From the NCBI GenBank assembly GCA_963825765.1, contig CAWGUU010000014.1, forward strand, positions 124,001-188,000: a stretch of 64,000 nucleotides of DNA, written 5' to 3'. The notes under the pieces are model-generated. The model made no database searches. It was not told the origin of the DNA and saw nothing but the letters and a program-made list of their open reading frames with translations. Position numbers and translations under genes: made by a program. Origin of the DNA: CAWGUU01 sp963825765 (lineage in GTDB: Bacteria; Actinomycetota; Acidimicrobiia; Acidimicrobiales; AC-14). Shown here one piece after another: positions 15,192 to 23,054 of this stretch; the stretch's first letter is position 1; every line of letters starts with the position of its first letter.

Positions 15192-16801
15192 CCCTCCGGC
15201 GGGCCCTTGAGCCGGACGGCCAGGCGCCTCATCATCGGCACGGCGGCGCGGGACGACGCCGTTCCGGCGGACGACTTGGCCCCGCCGGCACCGTTCGGGC
15301 TGTCGTAGCCGTACCTGGCCCCGTGGTCGGACTCGCTGCCGTCGCCGTTCAGGACGACCCCCACCACGCTCGCCTCCACCTGGTTCAGGGCCTCCAGCGC
15401 CTGCGCCGCCTCGGCGGCGGAGGTGCGACCGGCGGCGCACACCAGCAGGGTGACGTCGGCCAGGCCGGCGACGACGAGGGCGTCGCTCACGCCGAGCACC
15501 GGCGGTGAGTCGATCAGCACGATGTCGGCCTCCAGCCGCAGCGAGCCCAGCACCTCCCGCGCCCGGCGGGAGGCGAGCAGCTCGGACGGGTTCGGCGGCA
15601 ACGGGCCAGAGGCCAGCACGTACAGCCGGTCCTGACCGGAAACCTCCTGGAGAGCGGCGGTGAGAGGCACCTTGCCGAGCACGACCGACGTGAAGCCCAC
15701 GTCGTTGGTGACGCCGAAGAACTCGTGCAGGCTGGGCCGGCGCAGGTCGCAGCACACCAGCGCCACCTGGTGGCCGGCCCGGGCGAAGGCCACTCCCAGG
15801 TTGGCCAGGGTGGTGGTCTTGCCGTCGCCCGCCACCGGGCTGGTGACCTCGATGGTGGAAGCTCCCTGGTCGGGCGCGAACTGGAGGGCGGTCCGCAGCG
15901 AGCGATAGGCCTCGGTGGCCGGCGACCGGGGCGTGGCCAGCGACACCACGGGTGGGCGGGGGCCCGAGGCCCATCCCCCCACCACCGGGATCGAGCCCAG
16001 CACCGGGACGCCGAGGGACTGCTCGAGGTCGTCCTTGCTGCGCACCGAGTCGTCGAAGTGCTCGAGCACGACGGCGACGCCGAGGGAGAGGACGAGGGCG
16101 ACGATGGCCGCCAGCACGCCGGCACGACCGGGTTTGGGCGAGATCGGGTCCGTGGGAACCGACGCCGGCACCACGACCTCGGCGGCTCCGTTCTTGACCG
16201 CCTGGTACACCTGCAGGCGGTCGACCTGCTGGCGCAGGCCGGCCTGCTGCTGCACCAGGGCGTCCCTGGACGCCGGCTGGGAGTCGATCTGGCGCTGCAG
16301 CTCGTCGATGCGGACCTGGGTCTCGGCGATGGCGGCCTTCATCTCCTCCGCCGTCTGCTCGCCACGGAGCTTCACGTAGGCGTCGGCGTAGGCGTTGGCG
16401 ATCTCCGCCGCCTCGGTGGCGATGCCGCTCTCGGCGATGACCTCGACGACGTCGGCCTTGCCGGCGGGCGTGGCCGAGACCGGTGGGGGCTGCCCACCCA
16501 GGGTGGTCCCGGCCGCGGCCCGCACCGCGCTGCTGCCGAGGATGCGGATCTCGGTCTCCACCAGCCGGGCGGGGTCGGCCCGGGGCCCCGTCTCCGCTCC
16601 CAGCGCGCCCTCCACCCCACCCCTCTGGATGAGCACTTCGGCTTTGGCCTCGTACACGGCCGCCCGGGACGAGGCCACGACCATCACGATGCCGACGACG
16701 AGCATGACGGCCAGCAGGATCGCGACCTTCCGCCGCCAGATGCCCTCCAGGTAGCGCGACGCCGCGGGGCGGTGCTTCTCGGCGTGCGCCTCGGTGGGCA
16801 T
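15188..16801 (-). CDS. Second Wzz/BY-kinase fusion (paralogue of 4909-6519)
   Basis: A 537-residue protein with the same plan as the first copy: Wzz domain with helices near residues 30-50 and 220-240, then a BY-kinase with Walker A (SPVAGDGKTTTLAN), Walker A' (VALVCCDLRRPS) and Walker B (DIVLIDSPPVL). The tail has only two tyrosines (RYGYDS) and a longer basic Ser/Ala-rich end, so its phosphorylation control may differ from that of the first copy. The ATG at 16801 is chosen because a TAGCAT box lies 7 nt upstream, while an extension to 17170 would run across the 69-residue gene on the other strand. The two copies could control different polymers or form mixed oligomers. Confidence 0.92.
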   Translation of the reverse strand: MPTEAHAEKHRPAASRYLEGIWRRKVAILLAVMLVVGIVMVVASSRAAVYEAKAEVLIQRGGVEGALGAETGPRADPARLVETEIRILGSSAVRAAAGTTLGGQPPPVSATPAGKADVVEVIAESGIATEAAEIANAYADAYVKLRGEQTAEEMKAAIAETQVRIDELQRQIDSQPASRDALVQQQAGLRQQVDRLQVYQAVKNGAAEVVVPASVPTDPISPKPGRAGVLAAIVALVLSLGVAVVLEHFDDSVRSKDDLEQSLGVPVLGSIPVVGGWASGPRPPVVSLATPRSPATEAYRSLRTALQFAPDQGASTIEVTSPVAGDGKTTTLANLGVAFARAGHQVALVCCDLRRPSLHEFFGVTNDVGFTSVVLGKVPLTAALQEVSGQDRLYVLASGPLPPNPSELLASRRAREVLGSLRLEADIVLIDSPPVLGVSDALVVAGLADVTLLVCAAGRTSAAEAAQALEALNQVEASVVGVVLNGDGSESDHGARYGYDSPNGAGGAKSSAGTASSRAAVPMMRRLAVRLKGPPEG

Positions 16802-16808
16802 CAACTCG

Positions 16809-16814
16809 ATGCTA
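16809..16814 (-). promoter_or_regulatory. -10 box (TAGCAT) before the second BY-kinase gene
   Basis: On the minus strand TAGCAT ends 7 nt before the ATG at 16801, another leaderless arrangement like that of the first BY-kinase gene. Confidence 0.5.
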
Positions 16815-16948
16815 CTTACAGCGAGGTCGTTTTCACCCCGGGTAGGCCAGCACCACCGCAGGAAATACGTATCAGCAGGCTTTGGTCGGAGGTCTTTACT
16901 GCCGACAATGCATGTGCACGACCCGAGACGAAGGGAGGATCGAACGTC

Positions 16949-17158
16949 ATGACTGCAGAGCAGCACAGAGAGTTGCGGCGACTCCAGGGCCGGACGGTCG
17001 GTCTGTCCCTCGCCGACGGATCCCGGCTCGACGACGTCATCCTGGTTTCGGCCCGCCCCAAGACGGTGTGGGTCTTCGACAACGGCGAGGACGTCTTCCT
17101 GCCGACTCGCGACGTCGTCGACGCCTGGGAGACGATGACAGCCCGCTCCGCGGCCTGA
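16949..17158 (+). CDS. Small protein of unknown function, 69 residues
   Basis: A 69-residue protein starting at ATG 16949, with AAGGGAGG 11-18 nt upstream as ribosome site. Third codon positions are almost all G or C, which supports coding. The N-terminal 15 residues are charged and helical (EQHRELRRLQG), followed by short beta-like segments (TVGLSLADGSRLDDVILVSA, KTVWVFDNGEDVFLP) that resemble a small SH3-like or Sm-like barrel. I cannot assign a family. It lies between the divergent BY-kinase gene and a zinc-ribbon gene. Confidence 0.72.
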   Translation: MTAEQHRELRRLQGRTVGLSLADGSRLDDVILVSARPKTVWVFDNGEDVFLPTRDVVDAWETMTARSAA

Positions 17159-17266
17159 CGGTCTTTCCATACCGCCCCGCGGGCCTGGCGGCGGTCCCTT
17201 CCATCCCTGCCGGGTGCTCCCGATCTAGGCTCTGATCGCCGGCACGACGGGACAGGGAGGCGGCTC

Positions 17267-17302
17267 GTGGGCCAGTTCCATCGCTGCATCCGCGACCGGT
17301 GA
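17267..17302 (+). CDS. Possible 11-residue leader ORF coupled to the next gene
   Basis: GTG 17267 has a strong GGGAGG site 6-11 nt upstream and encodes 11 residues ending at TGA 17300-17302. That stop overlaps the GTG start of the 209-residue gene (GTGA). A TAGGCT box at 17226-17231 is a possible promoter. It could couple translation of the downstream gene, which has no ribosome site of its own. An extremely short ORF can also occur by chance. Confidence 0.35.
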   Translation: MGQFHRCIRDR

Positions 17303-17928
17303 TCCTCTACTGCCCCCGCTGCGGCGCCGCGCTCCCCGTCGATTTCCTCGGTGAGTGGCTCCGCACCAACGCCCGGTGCCTCGAGTGCGGGGTGGCCCTC
17401 GATCGTCCCGCCGCCATGCTGGCGGTCTCGGACGAGGAGCTCGTCTACGCCCTCGACGAGTGGCTGGTGGCTGACCGCGTGGCCCTCACCACCGCCCTGG
17501 CCACCGACGGCATCCCGTACCGATGGGAGGCCGACATCGCGCTCGTGGTCCCGCTGGTGGCCGAGGAGGAGGTCGACGCGCTCCTGGGCGACCTGGAGGG
17601 GGACGGGAGCGTTGCCGTGGACGGTCTCGGCGTCGGGGTCGAAGGTCCCGACGGCGGTGAGGAGGCCATGCGGGCGATGGGAGAACTGTTCGTCGCCGCC
17701 GACCGGCTCTGGCACGCACCCCTCGACCAGGTGGTGGCGGCCGACCTGGAGGTGGCGGCCGATGTCGTCGGTGCCAGTCTCCCGCCGTACGGCCTCGACC
17801 TGGTCGTATGGCAGCGCATCCGGGCAATGGCCGAAGCCACGGTATCGAGCGTGGTCGACGGCGACGACGAGGACGTCATCGCCCGGCACGCCAGGGCGCT
17901 GCGCGACCTCCTGCGTCAATACGTCTGA
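17299..17928 (+). CDS. Zinc-ribbon protein of unknown function
   Basis: A 209-residue acidic protein. It opens with a four-Cys zinc ribbon, CPRCG near residues 5-9 and CLECG near 27-31. The rest is Val/Ala/Glu/Asp-rich with a ferredoxin-like alternation (DGIPYRWEADIALVVPLVAE), which resembles domains that handle a signal-transducing-type 'DUF2007' fold, but this is only a suggestion. No membrane helix or signal peptide is visible. The gene is followed 71 nt later by the second Cys-rich helical paralogue. Confidence 0.68.
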   Translation: MILYCPRCGAALPVDFLGEWLRTNARCLECGVALDRPAAMLAVSDEELVYALDEWLVADRVALTTALATDGIPYRWEADIALVVPLVAEEEVDALLGDLEGDGSVAVDGLGVGVEGPDGGEEAMRAMGELFVAADRLWHAPLDQVVAADLEVAADVVGASLPPYGLDLVVWQRIRAMAEATVSSVVDGDDEDVIARHARALRDLLRQYV

Positions 17929-17983
17929 CCGCCTGTGAGCTGTATCGCCCCAGCTGTATCGCCCCAATTCCGGGCGCGGCCGG

Positions 17984-17989
17984 TACAAT
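17984..17989 (+). promoter_or_regulatory. -10 box (TACAAT) before the Cys-rich paralogue 2
   Basis: TACAAT ends 9 nt before the ATG at 17999, the same spacing as in paralogue 1. This position rules out the GTG at 17990 as the start and predicts a leaderless message. Confidence 0.55.
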
Positions 17990-17998
17990 GTGGCGGCC

Positions 17999-19264
17999 AT
18001 GGGGCTCTGTCACGAGTTCGGCTCCCAGATCAACGCCGGTTGCGACCACCCGATGCGAGCCGGGGCCTCGGCGTGCAGCTGCCCGGAGTGCGGCGTCGTC
18101 TGCCAGGGCCTGTTCGACGGGTGTGCCGACGTGTGGGCCCGCGGCCCCCGGCCCGTCACCATCGCCGCCACCCGCGCCGTCTCCGGCGCCGGCCCGGCCG
18201 CCCGGCTCGCCGCCAAACCGGCCGACCCGCCCGAAGACAAGGGGCGCCCGGCACAGCTGGCGGCCGCAGCGCCCCGGCGGGCCAACGGCAACCGCGGCGG
18301 CATCCGGGCCCGGGTGCAATCCGCCGCCTCGTACGGAAAGACCGACCTTCCGGCGCCGGAACCGGGCGAGGCCGACCCCCGCCGGGAGATGTTCAGGTGG
18401 TTCGAGGAGGCCTTCGTCGGGGTGCGCTCCGACCTCCAGACGCTGATCGCGTCCATGACCCACCAGCAGGCCATGCTGGCCGAGCTGATCGACAACCGGC
18501 AGGCCGAGCTGCGGCTGGTGCTGGCCGCCGAGACGCTGCCCGACATCGTCGCCGACGCCGTCGCCACGGCCATGAGCGCCCACACCGACGCCATGACCGA
18601 GTCGTTCTCCGACGCCCTCGGCACGTTCCGCGAGGAGATGGACAAGACCCAGGCCGGCACCGCCGCCACCGTCGACAGCCTCCGCGACACCTTCGACACG
18701 TTCCTCAACGCCCTCGCCGTCCACGACGAGGGGGCCGAGAAGCGGGAGGCGGCCCGCCTCCGCACCGTGAAGGGCAGCATCACCCGGCAGCTGGCGCCGC
18801 TGGCCGAGGCGGTGGCCCTGCTGAACGCCCAGGCCGAGGGATCCCGCCCGTCCCGCCGCCAGGCGGCTCCGGCCGCCAAGCCTCCTGCCGCCGCGGTGGT
18901 CGCCGACGACGGCGACGGCGGCGAGCCCGCCGAGCCGGAGGCGCCACATGCCGCGCCGGTGCGTCAGCCCGCGTCCCGAGCCCCTCGGGTCGTCACCGGC
19001 TCCAGGGTGCCTCAACCCCGCTCGCCTCGGGTGGTCACCGGTCCCCAGGTCAAATCGGCCCAGGTCAAGCAGGGCGCGGCCAAACCGGCCCCCGCGGGCT
19101 CGGCACCGCAGCGGGGGCCACGCGTTGTCACCGGCCCCGGCGTGAAGGCGCCCCCCGCGACGGCGACGACACGGCGGGCCGCCCCGACCAAGCCGATCCC
19201 CAAGACGGTCGCCGACCAGTCGCCCCTGCTCCGCACGATCCGCAGCTCCCGCAGCAAGCCCTGA
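17999..19264 (+). CDS. Cys/His-rich N-terminal plus helical protein, family unknown (paralogue 2)
   Basis: A 421-residue protein. Its first 50 residues carry C4, H5, C15, H17, C26, C28, C31, C35 and C42 at exactly the positions found in the protein at 6570-7595, and the block again ends in VWARGP. After a basic Pro/Ala linker, a helical stretch begins with RWFEEAF (near residue 131), matching RWFQGAF in the paralogue. The C-terminal ~150 residues differ: they are Pro/Ala/Lys-rich with several copies of a short RVVTG-type repeat (PRVVTGSRVP, PRVVTGPQVK, PRVVTGPGVK) and end in a basic tail. No transmembrane helix is visible. A zinc- or Fe-S-binding scaffold role near the BY-kinase system is a guess from position. 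Confidence 0.8.
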   Translation: MGLCHEFGSQINAGCDHPMRAGASACSCPECGVVCQGLFDGCADVWARGPRPVTIAATRAVSGAGPAARLAAKPADPPEDKGRPAQLAAAAPRRANGNRGGIRARVQSAASYGKTDLPAPEPGEADPRREMFRWFEEAFVGVRSDLQTLIASMTHQQAMLAELIDNRQAELRLVLAAETLPDIVADAVATAMSAHTDAMTESFSDALGTFREEMDKTQAGTAATVDSLRDTFDTFLNALAVHDEGAEKREAARLRTVKGSITRQLAPLAEAVALLNAQAEGSRPSRRQAAPAAKPPAAAVVADDGDGGEPAEPEAPHAAPVRQPASRAPRVVTGSRVPQPRSPRVVTGPQVKSAQVKQGAAKPAPAGSAPQRGPRVVTGPGVKAPPATATTRRAAPTKPIPKTVADQSPLLRTIRSSRSKP

Positions 19265-19268
19265 CCCG

Positions 19269-19979
19269 CTACTCGTCGATGTCCACCGCGCTCGGTGTGA
19301 ACGAGGCGAGCTGGAAGGCGTCCAGGTAGGGCTCCGGGTCGACGCTCCACGCCAGGGCGGCGAGCTGGGCACGGCTGCGGCGGCCCGTCAGGCCACGGAA
19401 CAGCTCGAACTCCGACGCCTCCACCGACGCCTCGACCGGTCCCCTGGCGGACGCCTCCGCGGCGTCGACGCCGACGACCCAGGACCGGTCCGGGGTGCGG
19501 ACGGCCAGCGGCCCGAGTGACCTGGCGCACAGCGATCCGTGGAGGGCCTCGCCGGCGAGCAGGCCAAGGGCGACTCCGACACCCCTGGCGTCGCGGGCGC
19601 CGGGTCGGCCCAGGGCGGTGCGGATGTCGTGCTCGTGGGTCGTGAGATCGAGGATCCAGACAACGCCCAACAGCGGAGGGAACCGGTCGGCCGCCGCTTC
19701 GAGGCGGGAGGCGGCACCGGACCACTCCTCCACCAGGGCGGCCATGGGGCGCCCTCGCCGCTCGGCCACCTGGGCGTCGGCCCAGGCCGGGGTGGCGATC
19801 CCGTCGGTCCTGCCGGCCAGGACATCGTCGCAGCTGCCGGCCAGGTGGGCGACGACGTCGTGCACCGACCAGCCGGGGCACGTCGGCACCCGCTCCGCGC
19901 TGGCCTCCGGCGAGAGGTCCGTCACCAGCTCGAGGATCCGGCGACGGCCCTCGGCGTAGGTCGAGCCGACTTCGTCCAC
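19269..19979 (-). CDS. Maleylpyruvate-isomerase-like (MDMPI, DinB-fold) protein
   Basis: A 236-residue protein of the mycothiol-dependent maleylpyruvate isomerase family (TIGR03083 type). The N-terminal VPTCPGWSVHDVVAHLAG holds the first metal His, and ILDLTTHEHDIRTALG holds the HxxHD-like second site of the four-helix DinB fold. Such proteins use mycothiol or act on unknown thiol adducts; the specific substrate is not readable. It is convergent with the Cys-rich paralogue (4-nt gap) and interrupts the otherwise conserved tsaC-to-wecA block. Confidence 0.85.
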   Translation of the reverse strand: MDEVGSTYAEGRRRILELVTDLSPEASAERVPTCPGWSVHDVVAHLAGSCDDVLAGRTDGIATPAWADAQVAERRGRPMAALVEEWSGAASRLEAAADRFPPLLGVVWILDLTTHEHDIRTALGRPGARDARGVGVALGLLAGEALHGSLCARSLGPLAVRTPDRSWVVGVDAAEASARGPVEASVEASEFELFRGLTGRRSRAQLAALAWSVDPEPYLDAFQLASFTPSAVDIDE

Positions 19980-20012
19980 GGCGCGAATCTAGGCTGGGCC
20001 TACCACTTCGGC

Positions 20013-20633
20013 TCAGCCCAGGGCCGCAGCGATCTCCCGCCACGGCACCCTGCCCTCGCGGAGGAGCTTCGGCGTGACGCCGGTGCAGTCCACGACCGTC
20101 GACGGGCTTCCCGCACACAGACCGGCGTCGAGCACGATCGGGACGGCGTCGCCGAAGGCCGCCGCCACCTCCTCCGCCGTGGTCAGGGACTCCTCGCCGT
20201 GCACGTTGGCGCTGGTGGTGGCCAGCGGGCCGACGGCCCGGCACAGGGCCAGGGGCACAGGGTGGGCCGGGCAACGAAGGCCGATGGTGGCCTCGTCGTC
20301 GCCCAGGTCGGCCCCCAACTTCGGCCGGGCCGGGAGCACGACTGTGAGCGGTCCGGGCCAGAACCGCGCCATCAGGACCAGGGCGCACTCCGGGACGGCG
20401 GTGGTGAGGGCCAGGGCCTGTTCGAGGTCGGACACCAGCACTGGCAGGTTGACGTCGCGGGGGCGGCGCTTGGCCTCGAAGATGCGATCGGCGGCGGCCG
20501 GCACGAACGGGTCGGCGGCAAGGCCGTAGACGGTGTCGGTCGGCACCCCCACCGGCCGGCCATCGGCCAAGGCCGCCACCGCCTGCTCGATGGCGGCGGC
20601 CGGCGGCGGCTCGCCGAAGCAGGCGACGATCAC
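20013..20633 (-). CDS. tsaC: L-threonylcarbamoyladenylate synthase
   Basis: A ~206-residue YrdC/Sua5-domain enzyme that makes threonylcarbamoyl-AMP from threonine, bicarbonate and ATP for tRNA t6A37 synthesis. The motifs GVPTDTVYGLAADP, the KRRPRDVNLPVLV block and TTSANVHGEES are present. I chose GTG 20633, with GGGGAA 8-13 nt upstream; an upstream in-frame start at 20741 would overlap prmC by 65 nt and give a poorly conserved N-terminus. It is the short (TsaC) form without the SUA5 C-terminal domain. It follows prmC as in other actinobacteria. Confidence 0.92.
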   Translation of the reverse strand: MIVACFGEPPPAAAIEQAVAALADGRPVGVPTDTVYGLAADPFVPAAADRIFEAKRRPRDVNLPVLVSDLEQALALTTAVPECALVLMARFWPGPLTVVLPARPKLGADLGDDEATIGLRCPAHPVPLALCRAVGPLATTSANVHGEESLTTAEEVAAAFGDAVPIVLDAGLCAGSPSTVVDCTGVTPKLLREGRVPWREIAAALG

Positions 20634-20676
20634 TGCCGGTTCCCCGCGTCTCGTCCGCTTCTCATGTGCACTGCTC

Positions 20677-21567
20677 CTACCCAGCGGACCGGGCCACCAG
20701 GACCCTGGACCGGCCGGCCAGGTCGTCCCGCACCTCGACATCGACCAGCCCGGCGTGCCGGGCCATCGTGATCGCCGCTTCCGCCTGGTGGGGAGCCACC
20801 TCCACGACCAGCGCCCCCGGCCTCGACAGCCACGTGCCCGCCCCGCCCACCACCTCGCCGATCGCCTCGAGCCCGGTGGAGCCGGCGACCAGGGCGGGAC
20901 GGGGTTCCCACTCGGCCACCTCCGGCGGTAGCTCCTCGGCTTCGGCCACGTAGGGCGGGTTGCTCACGATCAGGTCGACCCGTCCGCGGAGTGCGTCGGG
21001 CAGGGCCTCGAACCACCTGCCGGGAGCGAGTCGAACGCGCGGGCCGACGGCGCTGCCGGAGCCGGCCAGGTTGGCGCGGGCGACGGTCAGGGCGTCGTCG
21101 GAGAGGTCGGTGGCCCACACCAGGGCGTCGGCGACCTCCGTGGCGATGGCCAGGGCGATGGCGCCCGAGCCGGTACCCAGGTCCACCACGAACGGCGGGC
21201 CCGCGGCCCGGTCGCCGGCGGCCGCGAACGTCCGGCGCAGCTCGGCCAGGGCCACGTCGACGACGGTCTCGGTCTCGGGGCGGGGGATCAGCACCCGCCG
21301 GTCGACCATGAGGTCCAGGCCGCGGAAGCCCCACCGCCCCAGCACGTACTGGAGGGGCTCGCCGGCGACGCGGCGGTCGACCATCGACTCGGCGTAGGCG
21401 GCCAGCCGCTCCGGCACCGGCTCGTCGAACCGCAGGACCAGCTCGGCCCGGTCCCAGCCCGACGCCTCCTCGCCCACGAACCACGCCTCCTCGGCGGGGA
21501 CCCGGGCACCGGCCCGAGCGACCACGTCACGCCAGGTCACACCAGGACGCCAGGTGGGCTCGGACAC
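20677..21567 (-). CDS. prmC: Release-factor glutamine N5-methyltransferase
   Basis: A 296-residue enzyme that methylates the Gln of the GGQ motif in release factors. The N-terminal helical domain is followed by the SAM site FVVDLGTGSGAIALAIA, and the catalytic NPPYV lies in LIVSNPPYVAEAEELPPEV. The gene begins immediately after the prfA stop codon, so enzyme and substrate genes are directly adjacent, as in most bacteria. Confidence 0.96.
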   Translation of the reverse strand: MSEPTWRPGVTWRDVVARAGARVPAEEAWFVGEEASGWDRAELVLRFDEPVPERLAAYAESMVDRRVAGEPLQYVLGRWGFRGLDLMVDRRVLIPRPETETVVDVALAELRRTFAAAGDRAAGPPFVVDLGTGSGAIALAIATEVADALVWATDLSDDALTVARANLAGSGSAVGPRVRLAPGRWFEALPDALRGRVDLIVSNPPYVAEAEELPPEVAEWEPRPALVAGSTGLEAIGEVVGGAGTWLSRPGALVVEVAPHQAEAAITMARHAGLVDVEVRDDLAGRSRVLVARSAG

Positions 21568-22632
21568 CTACTCCGGGCCCTGCAGCTGCCTCGCCCGCTC
21601 GTCGGCGGTCAACCCCTCGACCAGGTCGTCGAGCTCGCCGAGCAGCACCCGGTTGAGGTTGTAGAGCGTGAGCCCGATGCGGTGGTCGGTGACCCGGTTC
21701 TCCTTGTAGTTGTACGTCCGGATCTTCTCCGACCTGCCGCCGCCGCCGACCTGACCCCGCCTGGCCTCGGACTTCTCGGCCGCCTGGCGGTCCTGCTCGG
21801 CCTTGAGCAGGCGGGCCCGCAGCACCTGCATGGCCTTGGCCCGGTTCTGGATCTGGCTCTTCTCGTCCTGCATGGCCACCACGATCCCCGTGGGAAGGTG
21901 GGTGACCCGCACCGCCGAGTCGGTGGTGTTCACCGACTGCCCGCCCGGCCCGGTGGAGCGGTAGACGTCGACCTTGAGGTCGGCCGGGTCGATCTGGACG
22001 TCGATCTCCTCCGCCTCCGGCAGCACGGTGACGGTGGCCGAGCTGGTGTGGATGCGGCCCTGCGATTCGGTGACGGGCACCCGCTGGACGCGGTGAGGTC
22101 CGCCCTCGTGCTTGAGCTGGGGCCACACGCCGTCGCCCTTGACCAGGAAGGTGACCTCGTTGAAGCCGCCCCGGTCGGTGGGATCGGCGCCCAGCACCTC
22201 CAGCTTCCACCCCTGGCGCTCGGCGTACCGGGTGTACATCTCGAACAGGTCCTTGGCGAAGAGGTTGGCCTCTTCCCCGCCCTCGGCGCCGCGGATCTCG
22301 ACGATCACGTTCTTGTCGTCGTTGGGATCACGGGGCAGCAGCAGGTTGCGCAGCTCGACCTCGAGCCCCTCGATGAGCGCCTCGTTCTCCTCGATCTGGC
22401 TCTTGACGAAGTCCCTGTCGGCACCGCTGGAGTCGCCCAGCATGGCCTTGGCGGCGTCGAGGTCCTCGGCGCTCGACCGCAGCTCGCGGAAGGCCTTGAC
22501 GATCGGCTCCAGCTCCTTGAGCCGCCTCGACAGCTGCACGTAGGCGCGCTGGTCGGCGAAGACGGCGGGGTCGGACAGGCGGCCCACGATGTCCTCGTAC
22601 TCCGATTCCATCAGCGCCAGCCGGTCGAGCAT
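21568..22632 (-). CDS. prfA: Peptide chain release factor 1
   Basis: A 354-residue class I release factor. The peptidyl-tRNA hydrolysis motif GPGGQSVNTTDSAVR and the RF1-specific anticodon-like tripeptide PVT (in RVPVTESQGRIH) are visible; RF2 would carry SPF. It terminates at UAA and UAG codons. Length and domain order are normal. Confidence 0.97.
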   Translation of the reverse strand: MLDRLALMESEYEDIVGRLSDPAVFADQRAYVQLSRRLKELEPIVKAFRELRSSAEDLDAAKAMLGDSSGADRDFVKSQIEENEALIEGLEVELRNLLLPRDPNDDKNVIVEIRGAEGGEEANLFAKDLFEMYTRYAERQGWKLEVLGADPTDRGGFNEVTFLVKGDGVWPQLKHEGGPHRVQRVPVTESQGRIHTSSATVTVLPEAEEIDVQIDPADLKVDVYRSTGPGGQSVNTTDSAVRVTHLPTGIVVAMQDEKSQIQNRAKAMQVLRARLLKAEQDRQAAEKSEARRGQVGGGGRSEKIRTYNYKENRVTDHRIGLTLYNLNRVLLGELDDLVEGLTADERARQLQGPE

Positions 22633-22693
22633 GTCGTTCTCAGGCTACCGGCGGCCCGCCCGCAGCCGGACGCCGGCGTTTTGATGCAGTGAC

Positions 22694-22734
22694 AGCGCCC
22701 CAGATCGGGCCCAGATCGCCGAAATAGGGGCGCT
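22694..22734 (-). terminator. Hairpin after rpmE
   Basis: AGCGCCCC (22694-22701) and GGGGCGCT (22727-22734) form an 8-bp stem that overlaps the rpmE stop codon; the 25-nt loop contains a further GATCGGGCCCAGATC inverted repeat. No T-run follows in the direction of transcription, so it may stabilise a 3' end or attenuate and not terminate strongly. Confidence 0.35.
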
Positions 22735-23029
22735 ACGAACGCAACGAATGGCTCAGCGGGCCGGTTCCGACCGCCGTGGTCAGCGCTTCTTGGCTGCTGC
22801 CGCCGGCGCCGGCGCCGCCGGCGGCCTTGCCTCTGGCGCCGTAGCGGCGCTCGAAGCGCTCGACCCGGCCGCCGGTGTCGACGAGCTTCTGCTTCCCGGT
22901 GAAGAACGGGTGGCACTCGTTGCAGAGCTCGACGCGCAGCTCGCTCCGGGTGGAGCGGGTGGTGAACGTGTTGCCGCAGGAGCACCGGACGCTGGCGTCC
23001 TCGTACTTCGGTTGGATGTCGGCGTTCAT
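22733..23029 (-). CDS. rpmE: 50S ribosomal protein L31
   Basis: A 98-residue L31 protein. The zinc-binding Cys pattern CSCG...CNECHPFFTGKQK identifies the zinc-containing (type A) form. The C-terminal ~28 residues, Gly/Ala/Ser-rich, extend beyond the usual L31 length. The gene lies 25 nt after rho, as in other actinobacteria. Confidence 0.95.
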   Translation of the reverse strand: MNADIQPKYEDASVRCSCGNTFTTRSTRSELRVELCNECHPFFTGKQKLVDTGGRVERFERRYGARGKAAGGAGAGGSSQEALTTAVGTGPLSHSLRS

Positions 23030-23054
23030 GGTGCAGATTCTCCTTCTTGGGGCC

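Noticed and set aside
11925..15974. 1349-codon frame on the minus strand and a 1079-codon frame on the plus strand in the same area
   Set aside because: Both are shadow frames of glyA, the phosphatase, the dehydrogenase and the BY-kinase genes; all family motifs are in the other frames.
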